64,000 nt of DNA from Mermis nigrescens (GCA_036768485.1 JAVLUZ010000145.1:16392304-16456303), one strand, 5' to 3'. Shown: positions 43,773 through 53,835, numbered from the stretch's first letter. Notes: a model not told the origin generated them from the sequence alone. Numbers and translations: made by a program.

Positions 43773-43776
43773 ATAC
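43767..43776 (+). promoter_or_regulatory. TATA box of the membrane-protein gene
   Basis: TTATAAATAC over the stop of the minor capsid gene, 28 bases before the ATG at 43805. Confidence 0.65.
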
Positions 43777-43804
43777 TGATGTTCAAAGAAAAAATAAAAC
43801 AATA

Positions 43805-44254
43805 ATGATTCTTCTATTATTTTTGACAGCCTTACATACTGTGTATGGGGAAAATTGTACATTCGATGGAAATTACACAGTTTGTGACAAAATTAATAAT
43901 TATGGATATTTATCACAGAGTGTTGAATCAGTTATTCTTAGAGATAGCTGCAATCTCCAGGTTTCTGACTGGAAAGAGCTGACTGAAAAGTACCCCAAAT
44001 TAGGATCAATAAAGTTTTTGCCTTATTGTACTAATTGTTTGAAAATTGATGAAAACTTTAAAGGCATCAAAATTGAGGGTCGTTGTATAGAAAATATTAT
44101 GAAATGTGAAGAAAGAAGTGATTTAGGTATTATTACAAATGAAATAGCGGGTTGTATTGCACTGCTGATTACATTCACTCTTCTGTATGTTATTCGTTTC
44201 ATCAAAGCTGAAATATTGGAAAGGAAAAATCAAGGCATTGTGTCTCATGTATAG
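43805..44254 (+). CDS. Type I membrane protein with Cys-rich ectodomain, unrecognised
   Basis: 149 aa. Signal peptide MILLLFLTALHTVYG; ectodomain of about 100 residues with seven cysteines (C18, C27, C49, C75, C78, C94, C101) and two sequons (N17-C-T, N23-Y-T); a transmembrane helix at about 114-131 (IAGCIALLITFTLLYVI); a short basic tail (RFIKAEILERKNQG). The central part (SVESVILRDSCNL, then KYPKLGSIKFLPYC) looks like a minimal leucine-rich-repeat cap of insect type, possibly taken from a host. It lies last before the right terminal repeat, the position usual for lineage-specific cargo. A role in cell-surface display or host interaction is only inferred. Confidence 0.8.
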   Translation: MILLLFLTALHTVYGENCTFDGNYTVCDKINNYGYLSQSVESVILRDSCNLQVSDWKELTEKYPKLGSIKFLPYCTNCLKIDENFKGIKIEGRCIENIMKCEERSDLGIITNEIAGCIALLITFTLLYVIRFIKAEILERKNQGIVSHV

Positions 44255-44310
44255 TCTTGGCCAATGAGAAAAAAGTAGTAAGGGGGTTGAAATACGGTTA
44301 TATAAGTGTG

Positions 44311-44450
44311 ATGTAAAGAAAGGTGAGCTTTTGATTGTTGATAAAATTCTAAATACGCGTCGGAGGAATAATAAGACCGAATATCTGGTCCACTGGAGGG
44401 GGTACCCATCAAAATTTGACTCATGGGTTTCCACGGTAGTCAAACTGTAA
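44311..44450 (+). pseudogene. Duplicated integrase chromodomain tail in the right terminal repeat
   Basis: Encodes the same C-terminal residues as the integrase (KKGELLIVDKILNTRRRNNK through the Trp-rich chromodomain end) and the same stop, TAA at 44448-44450. No catalytic domain is attached. It arises because the terminal repeat extends into the gene. Confidence 0.85.
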
Positions 44451-44469
44451 ATACTTTTGTTTTTTTTTT

Positions 44470-44770
44470 GAAATTTCCAATCTTTACAAAATAATTTCCA
44501 AATTTTACAAAATAATTTCCAAATTCTACAAAAAAAGTTTCCAAATTTTACAAAAAAATTTCCAAATTTTACAAAATAATTTCCAAATTTTACAAAAAAG
44601 TTTCCAAATTCTACAAAACACCTATACTTAACCATATACAAAAGTTTCCAAATTTTACAAAAAAGTTTCCAAATTTTACAAAAAAGTTTCCAAATTTTAC
44701 AAAAAAGTTTCCAAATTTTACAAAGAAATTTTCCAAATTTTACAAAATAATTTCCAAATTTTACAAAAAA
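44470..44770. repeat. 22-bp tandem array, right
   Basis: The inverted counterpart, TTTCCAAATTTTACAAAA, with more units, and one unit replaced by a unique stretch near 44620-44638. The array length difference accounts for much of the length difference between the two terminal repeats. Confidence 0.9.
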
Positions 44771-45953
44771 TGTCTGATTTTTTTCGTTAAACCCGTATCT
44801 TCATGTTTTATTGTCTCATAACCTTATTAAGTATTATGCACGTTTTCAGTGTGTTCATACAAAAGATCTGCAGTCTACAGAGTGATCCTCTAGCTTTAGG
44901 TTGGGGGAGATCTGTGCGAGACTGTGGACCCTTTGTAACCTTTTTCACAACCACCTTTTCCTCACTATGGGTTACTAAATGTTGCCTATAGTAGTCCTTG
45001 TGCCCTGTTCTATCGTGTTTGTTAATTCTCTCAAATTTCCAGCTCGGCAAATTAAAAGATACGTGTTGTAGCATACCTACAGTAACCCCATCCACTATAT
45101 TTTGCGTACGTTATTTTTGACTCATATACATCTAATTTATTGAATTTCAGCTTTATTTGACTGTTAGTTTGTGAGATATAGGAAATCCAGAAAGCTACAG
45201 TATACCTACAGTAAGACAATGTGTGAAGAATTTGTGTCTTGCGTGTATGCTGTTTCTCAAATTTCAGCTCAATCCGGCCATTGGTTCAAAAAATACGTGT
45301 TATGACATAGCTACAGTAAGCCGGTACACGAATTTTCCATATACGTTATTTTTGGCATGTAGTCTTTACATTCTGAACATTTCAGCTCAATCCGGCCATT
45401 GGTTCAAAAAATACGTGTTATAACATAGCTACAGTAAGCCGGTACACGATTTTCCATACACAATATTTTTGGCATGTAGTGTTTACATTCTGAACATTTC
45501 AGCTCAATCCGGTCATTGGTTCATGATTTATAGCGTTTTTATGATATGGTGTAAACTACTCGAGTGTAAAGTGTAAAGTGGTCAGGTGATACCCAAGTTA
45601 GAATATTGTACGCATTTAGTATGATAAGCGGTGTTCATAGTTATCCCCCAAAAATGAAAATTCTGATAGATTCCCCCATTTTTCGTATATCCCCTGCATT
45701 AAACAGGTACTCTTGCTGTAGTGTAAAGTATACCTGGTTGACTTGATCCGCAGATTTAAAATAGTCTCCAGTATACCTATAGTTGAGGATACCCACCCTG
45801 TGACGTCATCACTGACGTCATCCCCTAGATAGCACCACAAAACATGTAGCCTATGTTTCAACACTGGACTATGCTTAAACATAGCCTATGCTTAAGCACA
45901 AGGCCATACTTTGTGTTGCGCCCTAGGGGGACAGGCTTAACTACTTAAGTACT

Positions 45954-46783
45954 AGAATCAGTGTGCCGTTTTTGAAGACGTGCTAGTGCTAGACTAGGTA
46001 GCACATACTAAAATTTATTGAACACGGGCTAAAGTAAGTAAATCAATTTTTCTGTTTTTCTTTACTGCACATTTTTGTATTCTGTTCACAATTTTTATTC
46101 CTCAGCTGCTAAATTGAAATATTTAATATTGAGAACTACGTATGAACGTAATAAAATATTAGTTGCCAATAGATTTTAGGCCAAAACTCAAGCCTTGAAA
46201 GTCAAATTTTTAAGGTGATTGAAGGCTATTATCTTGTTTTACTGGTCTTTTTTGAGTCATCTTCTTTATTTTAAAGTTAGGTATTGATATTAAATCATGT
46301 CTGGAAGTGTAAAATTGACGTTGTGGGTTAGGGAAAATGTGCAATGTAGGTGTCTGGTAGATATTATCTACATATGATAATGATATTACTGACTATGATA
46401 TCATCTATTTCTAATGTACAGTTTTTATGTTATAATTATTGACTTTTTAGTTCCTTGCATTCAAATTCTTCCTGTGTTTCTGGTGACAAGGGATTGTTAC
46501 ATTTTGATGATCCAAGGCAAGTATGGCGCAATAAATTGATTATGTTGCGACAATTTGGTTGATTAAAGCAATATCGTAATCTAAATTTGACATCATTATA
46601 ATTTTTGATAGGATCAGTTTGGGATAAATATCTATTATTCATAGCAATATCCTGATCAAGAGCATATTGTCCTCAGATATATCAAACACTTCAAGAAGAT
46701 CCAGTTTTACACACTAAACAGATTTAGCACTTGTTTTAGACCAAGGGGTACCCAGAACTAAATTGCTGTACTAAAATGACCAA
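45954..46783. other. Interval between Polinton B and the piggyBac element
   Basis: No recognised gene. Just outside the Polinton end, 45958-46005 has GTGCCGTTTTTGAAGACGTG and CTAGTGCTAG blocks, related to those at 36095-36165 on the other side. Confidence 0.4.
46436..46642 (-). CDS. Short unrecognised ORF
   Basis: A 68-aa frame with coding-like composition: AMNNRYLSQTDPIKNYNDV, then four cysteines (RYCFNQPNC, HTCLGSSKC) and a charged end. It opens 33 bases after an in-frame stop and has no neighbours of its own kind. It may be the last exon of a transposon or host gene. Function not assigned. Confidence 0.3.
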   Translation of the reverse strand: MNNRYLSQTDPIKNYNDVKFRLRYCFNQPNCRNIINLLRHTCLGSSKCNNPLSPETQEEFECKELKSQ

Positions 46784-46806
46784 TTAAACCCTTGTACACC
46801 CGACCG

Positions 46807-46817
46807 TGTGATCGCCG
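46807..46817 (+). repeat. piggyBac left subterminal repeat
   Basis: TGTGATCGCCG, the presumed transposase-binding internal repeat, 19 bases inside the left TTAA. Confidence 0.6.
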
Positions 46818-47539
46818 GTTATGTTTTTTGCGTTTATTTCAGCGTGTATTGAACTTTGTGCCCTCAAATTTCGTCTAGCTCTTTTTTTATGCATTTTACG
46901 TTATTTAGCATGTCACTTTTTCCCGAAAATCTTCCCCTTGGTCAGAATTAGCTAATTCGCTGCAAGACCCAGGTAGGTTTTGTCGTTTATTGCGCTGGCA
47001 ACTCTTGTAATCTTTACTGTATAGCTGCAATGAAGAGGAGACTGCTGGCTGGAGTGGTGTAGTACCGCGGTTCGTATGGTGTGCTATATTGGTTGCTTCT
47101 CGCAGTTAGTAGAGAGACGTCGTTGAATTATTACTTATGTGAATAAGCCAAAGTAACAGTCTTCCGCCTAATCTTTCGTTAGCAAATTCTCAGATTCTGT
47201 CGCTAAAATGCTATTTTATGGAGTTTTTATGCCTATATACTGAATTTGCAGCTCTACTTGCTATCTCATCAAATTTTCAGCCTGACCTACTGGTACGGAA
47301 CGTAAGTATGTAGATTGCTAGTATTTTAGTTTTTAGAAAACCAAAAAAAATCATGAAAAGTTGAGTAAAGTCGTTTCTTTGAACGAGCATCTTATTTTCT
47401 AGATGTGTAGGAGTAGGCCGTCGGTGAAAAATTTTCAAAAAAAAGATAACGAGTGATTATTATATTAGGTTAGGTATTTAGGCTAGACTACGTAATAGTG
47501 GTAGGTTGCAAATCGTCAGAATGACCGTGAGCGTTCAAA

Positions 47540-47850
47540 CAGTGTGGTAAAACAGGGTTTTTCTACCTTTGGTAGTGTATTTTAGCTAATTTCTATGCTT
47601 CTGACGTCGAAAATTACTGAAACTTGTCTCAGAACGCGAAATATTTGACATTTTTTCATTCTAAATGCAATTTCTGCCATTACAAAGATAAGTATTTAAG
47701 ACAGACAATTACTCATTTCGGAGAATGCCGAAAATTTTTGGAATTTTGCACATTTTTACAGTTTTTGTCTTCCCAAAAATCTTTGTACATGTACAAAGAC
47801 GGTCCCGAAAGGTCATTGTACATCGGAAAAAATCCTTGCCGACCTACTAA
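47540..47850 (+). repeat. Dispersed repeat with TTTGTACATGTACAAAGA palindrome
   Basis: Blocks GTGTGGTAAAACAGGG, GTAGTGTATTTTAGCTAATT, TTCTGCCATTACAAAGATA, ACAATTACTCATTTCGGA and TTTTTGTCTTCCCAAAAATC recur in the same order at 56285-56545 and again, partly, at 56597-56790. Confidence 0.75.
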
Positions 47851-47896
47851 AAAAAACCGTGGGGGAACACACGACCAAAATTTTTTGAAGACCAAA

Positions 47897-48304
47897 CACT
47901 GGCGTAGCCAGTGGGGGGGGGGCGGGGAAGGGGAGAATTCCCCTCACCTGGGGAAAATTTCGACATGTTCAAGCACTGAGCAATATGGTTGTATGATGCT
48001 GTTTAGCAACGTAAAATCGAAAAATTCGGCGCTTCGCGCGATTTCTTCTATCTTTTGGCTGTTCCTATCGCTTTATTACAGGAAAAGTAAAAAAATTAGC
48101 GCTTTGTGCGCACTATAAGCATTTTCCCGTCAAACACGAAAAAAATGTTTTTTAAATAAATTTTGTTATTGCTTGAATAGTGGAGGATCATGTGAAAAGC
48201 CAAAATAACACGTTATTTAACGGCCCAGCCCGTTTTTATATGTTGTTTAGGAGAAAAACAATCTTTTGGGATTCCCCCTGGCGAAAATCCTGGCTACGCC
48301 TATG
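47897..48304. mobile_element. MITE with CAYWGGCGTAGCCAG ends
   Basis: Starts CACTGGCGTAGCCAG and ends CTGGCTACGCCTATG, inverted and matching at 13 of 15 positions; 408 bp, G-rich next to the left end. No clear target duplication. Confidence 0.6.
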
Positions 48305-49112
48305 CCAAAGGATAAAAGATAATAAAAGGTAATAATACACTGCCTGCACGCTTTGGCTTTAATTACTTTACTTACCAGCTCACTTTTTTGCATTATTTTT
48401 TGCATTTATTGACAATTCTTTTCCTAAAATTGCTCATTTAATTATTCTTTGCATAATTGTATTGGTATTTGTTGTAACGTGTCTTGTCCATGTAATGCAG
48501 CCAATAAACTATTCTATTCTGTAAAAAAGATGTTTTAAGTCCCATAAAGCTGCACAATTTGTGAATTTTGCTACCCAGATTTCTTAAATTTAATCTAAGG
48601 GCCTCTCTCTTGTAGGTTTGGGGTGGTGATGCGCTCGAGAGCCCCGAGCGGGTTCGGCCAGAACCCTAGAAACTTGTCAAAAGAAGCACCTCAAAGTTGA
48701 ATCGCAACATTAAAAGTTTCATAAAATCGGCCTAATTTTTATTCTGAAATCAGTCTAAAAGTAGTCAAACTTCATCACTAAAATTCTTTATCATCGCCAA
48801 AAATGTCTGTCGTTCTCGCTTCTTGTACCTACAGATCTCCATTTTCTCCATAAAACCTGCAAAAAAACCGAAGACAGATGCAAAATAAGCTTTAGTTGGT
48901 ATAAAGATTGAATATCTTTTAAGGCCCGTTTCTTAGATAGATAGCAGTTAATAATTATGAAAGTTTTTGCGATTTTGGCCTAAAAAAGCAAGTGGGGAGA
49001 CAAGGAAAGGGTCATTCTCTTCCGACTCATAATTTATTCTGTATTTTTGTTGTCATTGAATTGCTAGCCAGCACAATTATAATTCTAGGCAAAGTACCAC
49101 TGCTAGCCCACA

Positions 49113-49286
49113 ATGTCAGCTGCTCCTCAAAAATTCGGAGTTGAAGAAGCACTATCTCGTTTATTTAACAATGATGAGACAGAGGACAGTGTATCTTCCG
49201 AATCGGAGTCTGACAATGCTAGCGACGAAGATCAGAATGCCGGAGTTTCCTGTCGAAAACTTTTGAAAGAGATCACTGACAAAGAT
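49113..49286 (+). CDS. piggyBac transposase exon 1
   Basis: 58 codons, from MSAAPQKFGVEEALSRLF through an acidic Ser/Asp/Glu-rich stretch to KEITDKD. The donor GTAAGC follows in phase 0. Confidence 0.75.
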
Positions 49287-50447
49287 GTAAGCTTTTTTTC
49301 ATTAAACTTGTTCCTGTTTTTAGTTTTTTACTTTTATTTTTAGTTCTATTTTAATGTATGAAATTTAGCACAGGCATGTATAAGAGCTCAAAATTTTGGG
49401 TATGGGTGAATGGCCCCCAATTCTATGCCAAAATTGGCCAAAAACAGGAATTGCCACAAACGCAAGTTTTCGCTTAAGACGTAGGTGGATAGAAACTTTC
49501 CGACTCAGGGTATATGTATGGATTGAATACCAATGTTTTGGGGTTGGTGCTCTCCATTTCTGTATTTTTTGGTGTTAAAAACGAAATAATGCAGTCAAAA
49601 TAAACTAATAATGCTTTTAAAATGGAATATTACCGAAAATGCATTTTGTAAGCTATTTTGTTTGTTTTTGTCGTTTAACTAGCAAAAAATGTGAACACTA
49701 AATTTACTGTTTGGGGTTTTTGGGATTTTACGCCCCCCCCCTTCTGTTGACCCTGACCTTGTTCATCTGTGGGTTGGAAAATTTCGAAAATTTTGCACTT
49801 CTTTTCGTCAGTAATAATTCTGCCTACCAAAAGACAGCAAAAAATGGTACTTTAAACATGATGAACGAATCTTTGGACAGTTTTGACATTTTTAGGAAAA
49901 TTTGAGTTCCGCTCCCCTGTCAGAAAATCCTAGATCCGCCACTGTTTTTCGGGAGTATTCTTGACATTGTTAGGAAAGGCAGAGATACTATCGCTTTTAA
50001 GGAAATTCTGAATCCCTCATTGAAAATGGTGCATGAAATTAATAAAATATTTACACTGCAAGAAAAAAAATTAATTCGGAAAATAAATAATATTCTGTCT
50101 TGACTGTCGAGAGACCTTGATATTTATTTATCATGTTTACTCAAACTTTGGCTGTTTGGAAGACAAATTTTACACAAAAGCAATTTGGCGCAAAGCGCCT
50201 GAAAATTTAGGGCTTATTAATTCATCAAAAGTTTTCTAAAATCTATTCTGGCGGTCTTTTGGACTCGCTTCAAGAACTTTTATTTTTTTTCGGGACCCTT
50301 GTCATGAATTCTCGTTCTTACAAAATTTTGGGGACTAGTCCGCTATCTTCCCTACAGCTACGCACCTAAATTTTGGGACCTATTATATGCACTTGTGTTG
50401 CTACTCATTAATTATTCATTGCTTGAATTTTTAATGGTTTGTTTCAG
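49287..50447 (+). other. Intron 1 of the transposase gene
   Basis: 1161 bases. It holds a repeat block near 49395-49460 (GGGTGAATGGCCCCCAATTC, related to 52.2, 56.0 and 61.3 kb) and ends of a GGATCCGCCACTG-type element at about 49905-49944. Confidence 0.6.
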
Positions 50448-50693
50448 GCTTATCAGCAGATTGATGCTAATCTTGATTCTGAGTACAGTGACAGCAGTGA
50501 CGATGCACCTGTTCCAACAACTTGTCCTAAAATTGCACGTGAAACAGATGACAACGTATATGAGTTACCGTCAAGCTCTTCCAGTCCTGTACAGAATGCA
50601 TATAGGGCAAATAAAGTACGATTTAATCCTCGAAGATTTTTCGACTCAGCTGATGACATCACTGAAGATCTGGAGGAAGATGCTGGCCAGAAT
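50448..50693 (+). CDS. piggyBac transposase exon 2
   Basis: 82 codons between TTTCAG and GTAAGC, phase 0 at both sides. Acidic and Ser-rich (SEYSDSSDDAPV, LPSSSSSPVQ), with RFNPRRFFDSADDITED near the end. Confidence 0.75.
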
Positions 50694-51697
50694 GTAAGCT
50701 TAAATAATGAATTAAATTATTTGTCACTTATTTTATCAAGAAAATATTAAATGAACTACAAAAAAATTAGTTTTTGCCTCGAAGTCAAAAATTGGGATTG
50801 GCCGTCCGCAAAATTCTCTGCTGTTGTCTACTGTACCAGCCTACTTATATTCTGGAGATAACATGCTCTAATAAGCGGATCATCTTAGCTGTTCCTTGAA
50901 ATATCAGAAATACTAAAAGACAATCCTTCTTCGAGCAGAATTGCGCTTTGTATGCGTTTCGTTTTTCATCTTGCATTAGTCAAGATCGTTTTTTTGCATT
51001 TCATATATTCAAAAGATGTTTGGGCGCAATAGAGAATTCATGTGTATTATTCAGTGAATTTAGACATTTTTATCATGATTTTAACTTTCGTGGGAACTCT
51101 AAATAACTTATTTTTTCGTCATAAGAGTAGTGTTTGCCTAAAACAATGATTTTATTGTTCTTTCGAGTAGAGACATAATAACTTAATCAGTTTTATCTAA
51201 TATTTTAGTGAAAATTCTTATTCTTTCCTCCAATGGCGGATCCAGGATTTTCTGATGGGGGCAGAAGCAGAAATTTCCCAAAAAGTGTCAAAAATTGTCC
51301 AGGAAATCCGTCCATTATGCTTAAAGGAGCAGTTTTTGACGGCTTTTGATAGGCAAGATAATTTCTGATGCAAAAAGAAATTAAAAATTTTCGGAAGCTT
51401 TCTGTGGAAAATACGTTAAATTAGTGCAAAAATGAACACAAAGCGCCAAAAAGTACTTGATAAATCATTTTATGAACTACAAGATATTTGTTCTGTACAA
51501 AAGAAAATCATTCCTGACGCAAAAATAAGGTTTTTAAGCACCAAGATTGTCAGTAAATATCATTAATGGGTACCTACTAACGCAGCGCTAAGCTCTAGAA
51601 TAATTCGAAAAATCGTGATAAAAACGGCTAAAATTATCAAGAATTATCATAAACTACACATTTATTCCTTATTGTGTCACGTATTTTTTGATGACAG

Positions 51698-52079
51698 GGG
51701 TGGCCGCCATACATGATCTTGGAAAAAATTTTTCACCCCCCCTCCCTGAATCGGCGATTTTTCAAAAGTTTCCTAAACTTACCTGATAATTGGTAGAAAA
51801 AGTGTCTTTTTAAGGGTTTTTGGCTATCTATTTGCTCAAAATCGCCAAATTTTCGGCGCTTCGTGCCATATATTCATGTTTTAAGCGATATATTGGTCAA
51901 TTTATTCGACTTTTTTCGAAATTTTTTCCAAGATTTCATGCTCTAGAAAGATAGAGTATCGTCAGAAACGCCAAAAAAACATTGTTTTTTACCGCGTACC
52001 GGCCATTTTTGGGCCCAAAGAAGGCACTTTAGGTTTTCACCCCCAGAATTCCCATACTGTGCATGTATGGTGGCCGCCC
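51698..52079. mobile_element. MITE with GGGTGGCCGCCATACATG ends
   Basis: Left end GGGTGGCCGCCATACATG and right end CATGTATGGTGGCCGCCC are inverted, 16 of 18 identical; 382 bp; an inner CGGCGCTTCGTGCC palindrome-like motif at about 51858. Confidence 0.65.
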
Positions 52080-52293
52080 CCTTAATCCTCCTAAATTCCA
52101 CCCTTGCTTTGGATCATATCCTTTTGGTTACATTCATATATGAATGGCTCAAAAGTTTTATTGGGGGGGGTGGGTTCCCGGCCATTTTTAGAAGGGGAAG
52201 TAAATGACCTCTAACTTTGACCAAAAATGGCAAAAACGGCCAAAAAAATCAATTTTTCAAAAATATCGGGGGGGGTGTAAAAATTTTTTGGGG

Positions 52294-52627
52294 CATAGGT
52301 GGGCAGCACCAATATTCTGGGGTGGGGGTGCAAGATTTTTCAAAAGTCAAAAAATGACCTTAAAAATGGTGGTATGGCGAAAAAACACCATTTTTCAACG
52401 TTTGTCATCGAGCATTATCCATTGGCATCAAAAAAATTGCGAAAAAAAAACAAAAAATTTTCAAAAATTGAATTCTGGGGGGGTATTTTGGTTTCTGGGA
52501 GGGGTATTCTGGTTTCTAGGGAGGGGTATTCTGGTTTCTGAGGAGGGGGTATTCTGGTTTCTGAGGAGGGGTATTCTGGTTTCTCGGGGGGGGGTGTATA
52601 CCCCCAAACCCCTCATACCCAGGTATG
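52294..52627 (+). mobile_element. MITE copy 11, with expanded internal repeats
   Basis: CATAGGTGGGC to CCCAGGTATG with duplications TTTTGGGG (52286-52293) and CTTTGGGG (52628-52635), 7 of 8. It has about five tandem GGGGTATTCTGGTTTCTG units instead of the usual two or three, which explains its 334 bp. Confidence 0.88.
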
Positions 52628-52992
52628 CTTTGGGGGGATGGGGGCAACCAAGTTTAGATGGCAGAAGCTGCCTTCCCACCCCCTCTTACATGTATGGTTG
52701 CATTATATTCAACTTTAAACTTTGGTTCATGACATTGAAAGTAGCTCTGTGCTTTAGCGTTGGTTTTGCTTGTATTTCTCGGCGCCTTGTATCAATTTTG
52801 CACTAATTTTGTTCGTTTCTCACAGAAAAATTTCGATAATTTTGAAATTTTCTAAATCTTTCTTATCAGACTTTATTCTAGCTATGAAAAAAGTGGCTAA
52901 AAGAGCGTTAGTCTAGCATATTAAACGAATTCGGACCATTTTTGTTACATTGAAAAATTTGGGATTCGCCACTGTATTTTTTTTGTACTAGG

Positions 52993-53605
52993 TAGTGATT
53001 GACCGGGGCCCCGGCAATCCCCGGCCATTTTTCAGCATCCCCGGCCCCGGCTGGGGCAAAGTCAAAAAATGGTCGGGGCCGGGGAAAAATTTAGTGTAAT
53101 TCGTATTTTGTACAGGCTGTTATACTGGCACTTATTTATCAATGAGCAAGTGTTAATTTTGAGAACTGTACTGATTAGACCATATGTATACTTACTTAGT
53201 CCTTGTTATAACTTTGCTACTGTGTTTAAATGAGCTTTTACTGAATAAATGATCAGGAAAATCTGCATGTTTTCGATTCCTCCACTTAACTTATTTAAAC
53301 TAAATGCTACTTCTCATTCATTCATAGCTATTGCTAAAAGATTTAGAGTTGACAAATGCGTTCTATTTCTAGTTGGAAATGGTACGTTTCCAACAAACTA
53401 TTTTTGCCATTTACTACTGAATGAAGCAGTCGCTCATTATTTCTTTTCCTATGCCCACCCCAAGTATGTGTCATGCAATAATATTTTCCTTGTCTGACCC
53501 CGGCCCGACCAGCCCCGGCCCCCGGCCCCGGCTGGGGCCGGGGATTTTTTTCAGCCCCGGTACCGCCCCTGCCCTGGCCAAAAAAGTCGCCACGGTCGAT
53601 CACTA
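52993..53605. mobile_element. hAT MITE with CCGG-rich ends
   Basis: Terminal repeats TAGTGATTGACCGGGG and, from the right, TAGTGATCGACCGTGG. Perfect 8-bp duplications GTACTAGG (52985-52992 and 53606-53613). Both subterminal regions are dense in CCCCGGCC/GGCCGGGG, a striking local GC contrast. 613 bp, no coding capacity. Confidence 0.9.
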
Positions 53606-53835
53606 GTACTAGGTATGTAGGTCCATAGTCTGTCGGAAAATTTCAAAAAAACATGAAAATTAGTCAACATGACCACGTTCAGACAAAGAACCTATAATAA
53701 TTTCGAATTTTTATTGAAAAAATTCTGCGCCAAATATGATTCTTAGTCAAATTGAACATTAAAAAGCAGCAAAACGACGCCATTTAGCATATTAGATTTT
53801 TAATACAGTATTTATTTGGATACATTGGGTTTTAG

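Larger units (their letters stand above)
36183..45953. mobile_element. Polinton/Maverick (adintovirus-like) element B, near-intact, polymerase-less
   Basis: A 9771-bp element bounded by inverted repeats of about 1.6 kb whose tips read AGTACATAAGTAGTTAAGC and, from the right, AGTACTTAAGTAGTTAAGC. It holds ten open genes: integrase and a zinc-ribbon protein on the - strand; ATPase, two small conserved proteins, pVI-like protein, major capsid, protease, minor capsid and a membrane protein on the + strand. That is a complete morphogenesis module plus integrase. Nothing resembling the family-B polymerase is present, although the space between the repeats is almost fully coding. Typical Polintons are 15-20 kb and carry polB. 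No clear 6-bp target duplication flanks it (TTAGTT left, AGAATC right). Confidence 0.9.
44311..45953 (-). repeat. Right terminal inverted repeat of Polinton B
   Basis: About 1643 bases; reverse complement of the left repeat with a modest number of substitutions. It is longer mainly because its 22-bp array has more units. It includes an open copy of the integrase 3' end (44311-44450). Confidence 0.9.
46818..49112. other. Left part of piggyBac element, upstream of the transposase
   Basis: No gene. It contains a 47540-47850 segment related to the tandem units of 56.27-56.80 kb, a MITE at 47897-48304 and, at 47.9 kb, a long G-run. A promoter could not be identified. Confidence 0.5.
50694..53835 (+). 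other. Intron 2 of the transposase gene
   Basis: 3142 bases, inflated by at least four insertions: a GGCGGATCCAGG element start at 51236, an inverted-repeat element at 51698-52079, MITE copy 11 at 52294-52627 and a hAT MITE at 52993-53605. No other gene seen. Confidence 0.65.

Noticed and set aside
44123..44641. 172-codon minus-strand open frame
   Set aside because: Most of it is a translation of the 22-bp tandem array (repeating FGNFFVK), on the strand opposite to the membrane-protein gene.
36183..45953. Free-living adenovirus or virophage contamination
   Set aside because: Integrase, long terminal inverted repeats and the embedding in transposon-rich AT-rich DNA fit an integrated Polinton.
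52204..52806. 200-codon open frame with repeated FWFLGG
   Set aside because: It runs through a MITE and its expanded internal repeats. The recurrent KTPFFDVSHQALSIGIKKL-type peptide in several places is likewise only the translated MITE core.
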